Source: UMGS1491 sp944380925 (GTDB taxonomy: Bacteria > Bacillota > Clostridia > Oscillospirales > Acutalibacteraceae). Taken from it: DNA of 34,824 nucleotides. The stretch covers positions 1 through 34,824 of the forward strand of contig CALWJD010000009.1 in the NCBI GenBank assembly GCA_944380925.1, in the 5' to 3' direction. Numbering within the stretch: the stretch's first letter is position 1; the number at the start of each line of letters is the position of its first letter. Under the pieces are notes generated by a model, which had not been told where the DNA came from, did not search any database, and saw only the letters and a program-made list of their open reading frames with translations. Below are positions 1 through 7,197 of this stretch, piece by piece. Made by a program: the position numbers and the translations under genes.

Positions 1-42
1 GGATTTTAAGTCCCTTGCGTCTACCTATTCCGCCACACCGGC
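1..42 (-). tRNA. tRNA-Leu (anticodon UAA), 5' part, cut by the window edge
   Basis: Read on the minus strand this begins GCCGGUG (acceptor 5' strand), followed by U8, a D arm with GGUAGACGC, and an anticodon loop CUUAAAA giving anticodon UAA. The long D loop and GCCGG start are typical of bacterial leucine tRNAs. The variable arm, T arm and 3' acceptor strand lie outside the window. Confidence 0.9.
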
Positions 43-70
43 ACATAACTAATAACGAACCACAAAATAT

Positions 71-99
71 AGTTTAAACTTAAATAATTTAAAAGTCAA
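71..99 (-). promoter_or_regulatory. Probable sigma-A promoter of the tRNA-Leu gene
   Basis: On the minus strand there is TTGACT, a 17-base spacer, then TAAACT. Transcription would start about 20 bases before the tRNA 5' end. The -35 box and spacing are good, but the -10 box is only a partial match. Confidence 0.5.
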
Positions 100-567
100 T
101 AATAATTTACAAAATTAGTGTTTTATTTCTATGTTCAGAGCGCGGCTATTTAAATACAATTTGTTATTATGTTTTAACCAAAGAGAGCGCACAAAGCATA
201 TCTTTAAAACGTAAGCCATGCGTGTAAGGTTGAAGCTTAAGCAAAATGGCATATTATAAAAGTATAATAGTGAGGTTTAGAACGCTAAAATAAAGAAAGG
301 CACCAAATCTATAACATAATTAATTTTAAATTGCTCATGGTCAAATTTTTAAATCTATCATCAATATTGGTTTTCTTATTGATTTACTTTAATTTCGAAA
401 AAAGTTTATGATAATAGGTTAGCTACACTGCTTCTCTATCCACATTTTTGATTACATTCAGATTGATAACAAACGAGAAAGTGTTAATATAATTTCGATT
501 TATTACTGTTTTTTATGTTTTAGAATATTTTTGATCTATAAAAATCATCTAAGCGATTTATACGACT
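100..567. other. Intergenic stretch with no recognisable gene
   Basis: About 470 AT-rich bases separate the tRNA promoter from the hairpin after the ADP-ribosyltransferase gene. I see no start codon with a ribosome binding site leading into a credible reading frame, no tRNA-like fold and no repeats. It could hold a decayed gene or a small RNA, but nothing supports one. Confidence 0.4.
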
Positions 568-603
568 GCAAAGCCATTTAAACACCCGATCATGTGGCTT
601 TGC
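568..603. terminator. Perfect 9-bp hairpin after the ADP-ribosyltransferase gene
   Basis: GCAAAGCCA (568-576) pairs exactly with TGGCTTTGC (595-603) around an 18-base loop, 11 bases past the stop of the minus-strand gene. On the minus strand no U-run follows, so it is more likely an RNA 3'-end structure or weak terminator. On the plus strand a run of five T follows six bases later. Confidence 0.45.
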
Positions 604-613
604 GGCAAATTTT

Positions 614-1912
614 TCAGCCTATTGTTTCGCATTCTATATACCTAAAATAACTTTCTTTTACAATTTTTGTTATATTAAATTTTTGGTTTGGTTTCAATAA
701 TACTTCTTTGTTTTTATCTTCATTACCAAATGCCGTGTTTTTAAAATCCACACCGAAAGCAGTTCCTTTTCTTGCGTTAATTTTAATCAGAATTCCGCCT
801 CCGCCTTTGCCTTCTTTCGCTTTTCTAAACACGTGATAATATGCTATACTCTCTTCGGTACTGGTACTGGAAGCGCCCTGGGGATTATAAGGTATATTCA
901 AGTTATCGTATTCTAACTTTTTACCTAAAGCCGGGGCATCAATGCACTCTTTAACTTTTTCTCTATCTTTCGCGCTGGGAATATATTTTAACAAATTATC
1001 TACTGACGAACCCCTGTAAAGAACCATATCTTCTTTAAAAACACCCTCGACGAGCCTTTTTCTTAGTTTCAAAGCTTTATTCATTGTATCCAGAAAGGTA
1101 GGAATATCAACAGACAGATTGGTATTCCAAGCACCCTCTTTATTTGAACTTCTTCCAACCGTAAGATCTCCTCTAAAAAACGCATTCATAAGATCCCCAC
1201 CCTGGCTGGTCGTATAATAAGCAAACAGCTCATCAAGATCGTCAAAGTTTTTAGCGTTCTTTATCTTTTCCTCCATTTCTTTTATAAATTTTTTCTTTAA
1301 TTCAGCGTCATGACTATGATCCACTAAATCATCATCAAAATATTTTTTGCCTCGCTCATTAGCATGTGCGGAAACCCTTTTATCCAAAGCTTCGTTTCTT
1401 CTGTTTATTTCTTCTTTGATATCATCCCTGAAGCTTTTGCAAAAAAGATCTATTTTCTTGGGACTAAATTGGTTTTCAAATCTACTTTTTAAAAAGTATT
1501 TTTTAATTACTTTTTGGCTGATGGCCTTAATACTTTCTCCGGACCCGTTCTCGTTTATACCTTCTTTTTCTTTAATATATTGCGTAATTTCTTCTTGCTG
1601 CTTTTGGCTAAGAGGCAGGAGCATTTTTTCAAGCCAATCCAGTAATCCCGGGACATCGTTATCTATCGCATCTTTAAAAAAAGTTATCATTTCACGGTCA
1701 TCAAACATACTCGAGGGTACATAATGAATTAGAAATTCTAAAAAAGACCGATCTACATCGGAGAATACTTTATTTTTATATACAAAATCTTTATACAATA
1801 ATTTAGCTAATTGAGATTCTTGATTTTTTCCAAATTTTCCATCTTTTTTGTACCTACTTTGAAATAGGTAATAACATATGATTTTATAAGCATTTAAAAT
1901 AGGCTTTGACAT
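614..1912 (-). CDS. Putative ADP-ribosyltransferase exoenzyme-like protein
   Basis: A 432-residue protein whose last ~150 residues look like the ADP-ribosyltransferase exoenzyme fold (toxin R-S-E class). The catalytic Arg lies in LYRGSS (R300), the STS element in GASSTSTEES (349-351), and the catalytic Glu in NKEVLL (E403). The residue two before the catalytic Glu is usually Glu or Gln but here is Asn401. Residues 1-240 match no family I know; they are Lys/Glu-rich and helical-looking, with no signal peptide. If secreted it would need a dedicated route. The ATG at 1912 is preferred because AAAGGGAG lies nine bases before it; an in-frame ATG three codons upstream directly abuts that site. A near-consensus promoter precedes it and it is monocistronic. 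An effector, toxin or phage-defence role is inference; no immunity gene is obvious next to it. Confidence 0.7.
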   Translation of the reverse strand: MSKPILNAYKIICYYLFQSRYKKDGKFGKNQESQLAKLLYKDFVYKNKVFSDVDRSFLEFLIHYVPSSMFDDREMITFFKDAIDNDVPGLLDWLEKMLLPLSQKQQEEITQYIKEKEGINENGSGESIKAISQKVIKKYFLKSRFENQFSPKKIDLFCKSFRDDIKEEINRRNEALDKRVSAHANERGKKYFDDDLVDHSHDAELKKKFIKEMEEKIKNAKNFDDLDELFAYYTTSQGGDLMNAFFRGDLTVGRSSNKEGAWNTNLSVDIPTFLDTMNKALKLRKRLVEGVFKEDMVLYRGSSVDNLLKYIPSAKDREKVKECIDAPALGKKLEYDNLNIPYNPQGASSTSTEESIAYYHVFRKAKEGKGGGGILIKINARKGTAFGVDFKNTAFGNEDKNKEVLLKPNQKFNITKIVKESYFRYIECETIG

Positions 1913-1967
1913 TAAAAACATCTCCCTTTATTTGCAAATTTATTCTGTATCAAACACGTTTACGGGC

Positions 1968-1996
1968 ATTGTAGGTTATATTAACGCATTTGTCAA
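1968..1996 (-). promoter_or_regulatory. Strong sigma-A promoter of the ADP-ribosyltransferase gene
   Basis: On the minus strand TTGACA (1996-1991), a 17-base spacer and TACAAT (1973-1968) form a near-consensus promoter. The predicted start near 1961 gives a leader of about 50 bases ending in AAAGGGAG. Confidence 0.8.
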
Positions 1997-1999
1997 TCA

Positions 2000-2242
2000 A
2001 AATTCATAAAATTATCACAAATTTTACAGCGTGAAAATAAATCTTCATAAAACCAAGAAAAAGTATTTGGCCAAATTTAACCAGTATTTATACCCAATGT
2101 ATATTCGCACAGTAAGCGCTTTGCAACTTTGGGCATACCCATACTACAACTTGCCATTCTCAAGTGGATTTTTTTACCGGGCAGGCAACATAGTTATATC
2201 ACATGCAGCTCATACAACCATTGTCTTCTTTGTATAGCAAAC
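2000..2242 (+). other. Uncertain transcribed region, no credible gene
   Basis: This stretch ends in a good plus-strand terminator, but the only gene on the plus strand would be a 68-codon GTG frame (2031-2237) with no ribosome binding site and no family resemblance. Short inverted repeats exist (TGGG/CCCA and ACTTG/CAAGT near 2130-2180). A small RNA is possible. I could not match it to 6S RNA, T-box or any riboswitch I know. Confidence 0.3.
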
Positions 2243-2269
2243 AACCCCGGTATTTAACCGAGGTTTTTT
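2243..2269 (+). terminator. Rho-independent terminator, plus orientation
   Basis: AACCCCGGT (2243-2251) pairs with ACCGAGGTT (2257-2265) with one mismatch around a 5-base loop and runs into six T. It lies just after the stop of the convergent lysozyme gene, so it may act in both directions, but the T-run is on the plus side. Confidence 0.7.
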
Positions 2270-2273
2270 ATCA

Positions 2274-3716
2274 TTACCAACAAAGTTTTTTAACACATTC
2301 GGGGATCGGATACGTAATATGTAATCTTTTGAAGTTATAAGCTCGCTCATATTTATTTTTAAAAAATATATCCAGTTCTTCTACTCGCCTTTTAAAAAGG
2401 CCTTTATTGCATCTTCTACATACGTGATGGTAAGATAAAAATTCCTTTGCAAATTTATCTCGATTTATATCGTTTAAACTTTTTTCTCCGCCATAGCTTT
2501 TAATAAGTTCCATATAATCCCCATAGCAATACCCGTTTATGCCGTTATTTGTTTTAATCTTATACCACTTGCCATTTATTTTATTAGAATCGATTATCTC
2601 TACCGTCTCACCGTTTCCAAGTGTCGATAGTTTTTTTGAAGATGTACTTGGTTGTTCTCTTACACACAACCCGTTGGAAGAATTAACAATGCCACGATAA
2701 AAAACTTTATCGTTCTTAGCGCAATTTCCGGAACATTCCAATATAATTCTTGATAGTCCGCTATTTGAATAAAGCCAACCGCAACCCAAATTATAAGAAA
2801 AACTCACCAAGGCATCAAATTGTTGCTGATTAAATTTAATTTTATTATCGCAAAGAAATTTATTTACGCTTCTTGCGTACGAACTATGGTTTAATGCCTG
2901 CAAAAACATATTTGACATTTCTGCCGGACTTAAATTGTTATAAAAAATTTCGTACGGGTAAATTCGCTTCCCATATCCTATGGTTAAAATGCCGGACGCA
3001 TCTTTATAAACTCTGGGGCAAGAACCTTCCCATGCCGCAATCATATCTGCGCACTCACGGCTTACCATTTTTTCATTTAAAGTCATTTTTTTTCTATCAT
3101 ATTTTTCAGAAACCAAAACCTTAGCATTAGCTTCTGCGCAAGTTTTCCAACTGTTTCCGATTTTTGCATAAGCTTTTATGTTATAGCTCCCGTTATGCGG
3201 CAACTTAACGCTATGTTCCCAAACGTAATAGTCAAGATAATTCGATTTTGATTTACATTCAAACGTTTTTGAATAATTTTCGCCTGTAACTTCAAATTTC
3301 AAAGATTCAACATCTTTATAGGTTATAGCCTTTAATTTAAAGTTTTCATTGACGTTTACTACATTTGAGGAAGAATATACTATTCTAAAGGGCTCTCTCT
3401 CCCCCACCTCCACGACACATTTTGAAATGTTTTTTCCGTTTTTATCGGTAACCTTTATAGTCGCTGTTCCACGGGATTTTGCGTAAGCGATACCTTTTGA
3501 ATCCACCGAAACGACGGATGAGTTTTCAGAATGCCAGTTATATTTTCTATCAGGATTTTTAAACTCGGGAGATAGTAAAATGCTTTTTCCTTCAGGGATA
3601 TTATATTTTTCTCTTGAAAAAAAGTTAGAAGCTTTTGCACAATCCAAATTTAAAAAAAGGAAACTTACTGCGATAATGGTAAAACACAAAATTATTTGCT
3701 TTCTAAATTTAATCAA
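2274..3716 (-). CDS. Secreted GH24 (T4-type) lysozyme with a BIG2 domain and an inserted SH3 domain
   Basis: A 480-residue exported peptidoglycan hydrolase. Residues 1-29 are a signal peptide (Lys/Arg start, hydrophobic core, cleavage near AKA-S). Residues ~35-105 form a bacterial Ig-like BIG2 domain and 108-205 a second beta-rich module. The lysozyme domain starts at ~212: catalytic Glu230 (AAWEG), Asp239 (YKDASG) and Thr245 (LTIGYG) match the T4 lysozyme triad, and DALVSFSYNLGCG follows at 301-313. A bacterial SH3 domain (about 342-405) then interrupts the fold before its last helices (KFAKEF, KGLFKRRVEELDIF) resume at 421-451. Start is TTG at 3716; an in-frame stop lies 18 bases upstream and no ATG fits, and the ribosome binding site is weak. 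Only 33 bases separate it from the aminotransferase gene with no terminator between, so they may be cotranscribed. It could act in sporulation lysis, cell-wall turnover or killing of rivals. Confidence 0.88.
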   Translation of the reverse strand: MIKFRKQIILCFTIIAVSFLFLNLDCAKASNFFSREKYNIPEGKSILLSPEFKNPDRKYNWHSENSSVVSVDSKGIAYAKSRGTATIKVTDKNGKNISKCVVEVGEREPFRIVYSSSNVVNVNENFKLKAITYKDVESLKFEVTGENYSKTFECKSKSNYLDYYVWEHSVKLPHNGSYNIKAYAKIGNSWKTCAEANAKVLVSEKYDRKKMTLNEKMVSRECADMIAAWEGSCPRVYKDASGILTIGYGKRIYPYEIFYNNLSPAEMSNMFLQALNHSSYARSVNKFLCDNKIKFNQQQFDALVSFSYNLGCGWLYSNSGLSRIILECSGNCAKNDKVFYRGIVNSSNGLCVREQPSTSSKKLSTLGNGETVEIIDSNKINGKWYKIKTNNGINGYCYGDYMELIKSYGGEKSLNDINRDKFAKEFLSYHHVCRRCNKGLFKRRVEELDIFFKNKYERAYNFKRLHITYPIPECVKKLCW

Positions 3717-3749
3717 CCTAATTTCTCGCTTTCATTTTCTATTTTATAT

Positions 3750-5021
3750 CTAATTCTTTTTTAAAAACGCAAGCTTAACACATAAGCAAAAAAGCTCCAT
3801 TGCGGCTTTTAAATCGTCTATATTAGGATAAGTTGGTGCAATGCGTATGTTACTATCTAAAGGATCAGTGCCATAAGGAAATGTTGCTCCGGCGCAGGTA
3901 AGCTTAACCCCCGCTTCTTTACAAAGCCTTACGACTTCTTTTGCGCAATTTGGATATGTATCAACACTTACAAAATATCCACCTTTGGGCACATTCCATT
4001 TCAAAATGGGGTTATTTTCAAATTCACCTTTAAGTAGATCTGTTACCATATCAAATTTTGGTTTTAAAATTTTACGATGCTTTTGCATATGGTCATATAA
4101 ATTGGATTTATCTTTCAAAAATTTCAAATGCCTTAACTGATTTATCTTATCAAATCCAACCGTCTTTACCGTGTACGTTTTCTTTAAGTTTGTAAGATTT
4201 TCTCCATTGCATGCAAGAAATGCAACCCCTGCACCCGGAAAGGTTATCTTTGAAGTGGAATAAAAAACTAACGGCAATTCTTCGTTCCCATTTTTTTTGC
4301 ATTCTTGTAATATATTAATAATGGAAGTTTTTTCATCGGTAAGATCGTGCACAAAATAGGCATTATCCCAAAAAATTTTAAAATCCTTGGCTTTGGGCTT
4401 TAATCTTGCAAACCTTTTTATAACTTCATCAGAATATGTTATGCCTTGCGGATTAGAATATTTTGGAACACACCATATACCTTTAATGCAAGAATCGTTT
4501 TGAACACTTTTTTCAATAAAATCCATATCGGGGCCATTTTCATTCATCTTTACGGGGATCATTTCAATGCTAAAATGTTCGCATATGGCAAAATGTCTAT
4601 CATATCCGGGAGAAGGGCACAAAAATTTAATTTTTTCCTGTTTTGCCCAAGGTTTGCAGCCACAAGCTCCATGAATCATAAAAAATGATATGGCATCAAA
4701 CATCATACTAAGGCTTGAATTGCCACCGACAATAAAATTATTTTCGTCCGTACCCGTAACTTCCGAAATAAATTTTTTCATTTCCGGCAATCCGTCGCAA
4801 ACACCATAATTACGAACGTCTACCCCACTTTGAGTTATAAACTCGGATTCACTGTTTATTTCATCGAGCATTTTAAGTGATAAATCGAGCTGACGGCTTT
4901 CGGGCTTTCCCCTGGACATATCGAGTTTTAAATTCTGAGATTTTATTTTTTCATAATTTTGCAAAAGCAACTTGTATTCTTCTAAGCTTTCTTCCTTTGA
5001 TAATTTTAAAAAGTTTTTCAC
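3750..5021 (-). CDS. Aspartate aminotransferase, MocR-like class I (AspT type)
   Basis: A cytosolic PLP enzyme of 423 residues in the atypical subgroup of class I aminotransferases that includes the Corynebacterium AspT aspartate transaminase. Seen are the N-terminal MSRGKPESRQLDLS segment, GNSSLSMMFD, the PLP-phosphate region PSPGYDRH, the NPQG loop, DNAYFVHDL, the Schiff-base lysine in STSKITFPGAG and the carboxylate-binding Arg in NIRIAPTYP. Length fits the family. It would interconvert aspartate and oxaloacetate with glutamate/2-oxoglutarate. The start is non-ATG: GTG at 5021 or TTG at 5024, both after AAGGTGAT. It is divergent from dpaA across only about 65 bases. Confidence 0.88.
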   Translation of the reverse strand: MKNFLKLSKEESLEEYKLLLQNYEKIKSQNLKLDMSRGKPESRQLDLSLKMLDEINSESEFITQSGVDVRNYGVCDGLPEMKKFISEVTGTDENNFIVGGNSSLSMMFDAISFFMIHGACGCKPWAKQEKIKFLCPSPGYDRHFAICEHFSIEMIPVKMNENGPDMDFIEKSVQNDSCIKGIWCVPKYSNPQGITYSDEVIKRFARLKPKAKDFKIFWDNAYFVHDLTDEKTSIINILQECKKNGNEELPLVFYSTSKITFPGAGVAFLACNGENLTNLKKTYTVKTVGFDKINQLRHLKFLKDKSNLYDHMQKHRKILKPKFDMVTDLLKGEFENNPILKWNVPKGGYFVSVDTYPNCAKEVVRLCKEAGVKLTCAGATFPYGTDPLDSNIRIAPTYPNIDDLKAAMELFCLCVKLAFLKKN

Positions 5022-5087
5022 CAATTAATATCACCTTTAATATAATAGTTTAAAATATATAAATCCCTAAAGAAAGGAATTAAAAAC

Positions 5088-5966
5088 ATGCAAACAAAAA
5101 GAAGCTTTGGAATAATAGGCGGCGACTTGCGCCAGTATTATTTAGCAAAAAGTTTACTTCATGATAACAACAATGTATCGGTCTTTGGATTTGAAAGAAT
5201 CACGAAAGAAACGGATAATTTTAAAAAATTGTCCTTACCTGAAGTTATTAACAGTTCCGAATACATAATCTTTCCCGTTCCGATAACAAGGAACAACCAA
5301 ACTATCAATGCACCTTTTTCAAAAAACGAAATCTATATTAATAACGAACTGATAGATTCGTTAAAAAACAAAAAAATACTTGGTGGAATAATTATACCAC
5401 ATATTGAAAAATACGTCAAAAAAGGAGATTTTTCATTTTTCGACTATTATAACGAAGATTTTATAAAAGAAAACGCCGCTCTTACCGCAGAGGGTGCTAT
5501 AAAAGTGTTTTTGGAGCATTCTTCAAAATCAATAAATAAAAGCAAGTTTTTAGTTTTGGGTTACGGCCGAATCGGAAAAGTTTTGTGTAAAATTTTAAAA
5601 AATATGGGAGCCGGTGTTACGGCCTCTGCAAGAAATATTAAAGATAAAATGCTTATAAAACAAAATGGCTACCATTTTATCAATACAAACAAGATAACCG
5701 ATGACGAAAATTTACCGTCTTACGATGCTATTTTTAATACCGTTCCTGCAATTATACTAAATGAAGATGTTTTAAAAAAAATTTTGTCAAACACCATAAT
5801 TATAGACCTCGCCTCGGAGCCCGGCGGAATAGATAAAAAATGCGCAGAAGACTTAAATATCACCTTTTTTCACGAATTAGGTATACCCGGAAGATATTTC
5901 CCCGAATCTGCAAGCGAAATTATCAAAAAAAACATCTACAAAATTATCAAGGAGGAAAACATATGA
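5088..5966 (+). CDS. dpaA: Dipicolinate synthase subunit A
   Basis: Subunit A of dipicolinate synthase (SpoVFA), which with DpaB turns a dihydrodipicolinate-pathway intermediate into dipicolinic acid in the mother cell late in sporulation. The 292 residues have the family N-terminus (GIIGGDLRQYYLAKSL), the PVPITRN element and a Rossmann nucleotide-binding segment (LVLGYGRIGKVLCKILKNMG). AAAGGAA precedes the ATG. The stop overlaps the dpaB start by four bases (ATGA), so translation is coupled. A sigma-K promoter is expected from the Bacillus pattern but I cannot pick one out convincingly. The gene marks the host as a spore former. Confidence 0.95.
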   Translation: MQTKRSFGIIGGDLRQYYLAKSLLHDNNNVSVFGFERITKETDNFKKLSLPEVINSSEYIIFPVPITRNNQTINAPFSKNEIYINNELIDSLKNKKILGGIIIPHIEKYVKKGDFSFFDYYNEDFIKENAALTAEGAIKVFLEHSSKSINKSKFLVLGYGRIGKVLCKILKNMGAGVTASARNIKDKMLIKQNGYHFINTNKITDDENLPSYDAIFNTVPAIILNEDVLKKILSNTIIIDLASEPGGIDKKCAEDLNITFFHELGIPGRYFPESASEIIKKNIYKIIKEENI

Positions 5967-6535
5967 AAAAAACAACCTTAGCATATGTTATATGCGGTTC
6001 ATTTTGCACTATGGAGCGCTCTATAAAAGAAATGGAAAAACTAAGCAAATCAGGATATGAAATAATTCCGATAATGTCCTATAATGCTTTTAACTGGGAT
6101 ACCAAATTTGGCAAAGCATTAGATTTTAGATTAAAAATAGAAAACATATGCGGAAAACAAATAATACATACCATACCCGACGCAGAGCCGATTGGCCCTA
6201 AAAAGATGGCTGATATTATGCTGATAGCTCCATGTACCGGAAATACTTTGGCAAAACTTACAAACGGAATTACAGACACTCCGGCTCTGATGGCGGCAAA
6301 ATCCCACCTTAGAATAAATAGGCCTTTGGTAATCGCTTTGGCAACAAATGATGCGCTGGGAGCATCTGCACAAAACCTCGGGAAAATTCTAAATACAAAA
6401 AATGTATACATGGTTCCGCTAAAACAGGACAGTCCCACTATAAAGCCACACTCAATGGTTTCAAACTTTGATTTAATTCCCGAAGCAATAGACATGGCAA
6501 TAAACAATAAACAAATCCAACCTTGTTTTATATAG
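5963..6535 (+). CDS. dpaB: Dipicolinate synthase subunit B (flavoprotein)
   Basis: The 190-residue flavoprotein-like subunit of dipicolinate synthase (SpoVFB). It has the phosphopantothenoylcysteine-decarboxylase-like fold: AYVICGSFCTM at the start, IAPCTGNTLAKLTNGITDTPALMAAKSH in the middle and VPLKQDSPTIKPHS near the end. The start is ATG 5963 with AAGGAGG seven bases ahead, overlapping the dpaA stop. A longer in-frame extension back to 5840 lies inside dpaA and is not used. The preferred start agrees with the family's length of about 190-200 residues. Confidence 0.95.
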   Translation: MKKTTLAYVICGSFCTMERSIKEMEKLSKSGYEIIPIMSYNAFNWDTKFGKALDFRLKIENICGKQIIHTIPDAEPIGPKKMADIMLIAPCTGNTLAKLTNGITDTPALMAAKSHLRINRPLVIALATNDALGASAQNLGKILNTKNVYMVPLKQDSPTIKPHSMVSNFDLIPEAIDMAINNKQIQPCFI

Positions 6536-6551
6536 AAAAATTTATTAAAAA

Positions 6552-6581
6552 TTGCCATTACAAATAAAAATGTGATATAAT
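6552..6581 (+). promoter_or_regulatory. Sigma-A promoter ahead of the exporter-folate operon
   Basis: TTGCCA (6552-6557), an 18-base spacer and a perfect TATAAT (6576-6581). Transcription would start near 6588, giving a leader of about 70 bases before the exporter gene. Confidence 0.65.
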
Positions 6582-6616
6582 TACCCACGAGCATATTACT
6601 CAAAAACAATTTAATC

Positions 6617-6657
6617 AGGGAGGAACTCGGATAACACTTTATCCAAAATTGCCGCCA
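6617..6657 (+). promoter_or_regulatory. Unusual ribosome binding region with a hairpin between the binding site and the ATG
   Basis: AGGGAGG (6617-6623) lies 33 bases before the ATG at 6657, far outside the usual range. Between them GGATAA (6629-6634) pairs exactly with TTATCC (6639-6644) over a 4-base loop. Folding would shorten the effective distance to about 17 bases. A tiny frame, TTG CCG CCA TGA (6649-6660), ends across the ATG. A role in translation control is inference. Confidence 0.45.
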
Positions 6658-7169
6658 TGAACCTGAACAAAAAGTATAAAATAGGGCTCAGAGCCATAAA
6701 AACTTCCGTTGCTGTTTCTATATGTGCGCTGATTTCCATGTTTTTCAACCACGAAGATATTTTTTGCGCATGTATAGCCTCAGTAATTTGTATGGAACAA
6801 ACCTATGCACAAACTAAGGATACCGGAATAAACAGAATTATTGGCACATTGGTTGGCGGTATAATAGGATATTTAGGTCTTGAATGTGCTTGTGCTTTCC
6901 CATACTACGAATGGGTTAGAATTATTTTTCTACCGATCTGTATTATATGCGTTGTGTACATATGCAATTTCGTAAACAAAAAAAATGCAGTTTCGATAGG
7001 TTGCGTAGTTGTAATTGTTATACTTTCAAGGTCAGGAGCCAGTACAAGCAGCACTTTGCAGTATGTTATCCAAAGAGTCAGCGACACACTTTTGGGAATA
7101 TTTGTTGCAATGGTTATCAACAAATATATGTTTACCAAAAAGAAAACAAAAAGCGAAGCGGAGATGTAA
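6657..7169 (+). CDS. Aromatic acid exporter family membrane protein (FUSC/ArAE type)
   Basis: A 170-residue inner-membrane protein with about four to five hydrophobic helices, resembling the short N-terminal membrane unit of the aromatic acid exporter (ArAE_1) family: KIGLRAIKTSVAVSICALIS at the start, the ICMEQTYAQTKDTGINRIIGT loop with its polar residues, GGIIGYLGL, and SDTLLGIFVAMVINK at the end. The substrate is unknown. It is the first gene of a plus-strand run continuing through the folate genes. The start is set by the family N-terminus; the ribosome binding site is oddly distant (see the leader entry). Confidence 0.8.
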   Translation: MNLNKKYKIGLRAIKTSVAVSICALISMFFNHEDIFCACIASVICMEQTYAQTKDTGINRIIGTLVGGIIGYLGLECACAFPYYEWVRIIFLPICIICVVYICNFVNKKNAVSIGCVVVIVILSRSGASTSSTLQYVIQRVSDTLLGIFVAMVINKYMFTKKKTKSEAEM

Positions 7170-7197
7170 AATAGTGTAAAAAAGGGGTGTATTTAAA

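Noticed and set aside
2031..2237. A 68-codon GTG frame on the plus strand
   Set aside because: No ribosome binding site, unprotein-like composition and no family resemblance; kept only as a possible transcribed region.
6079..6609. A 176-codon open frame on the minus strand
   Set aside because: It is antisense to dpaB, whose identity is certain, and runs through the promoter of the next operon.
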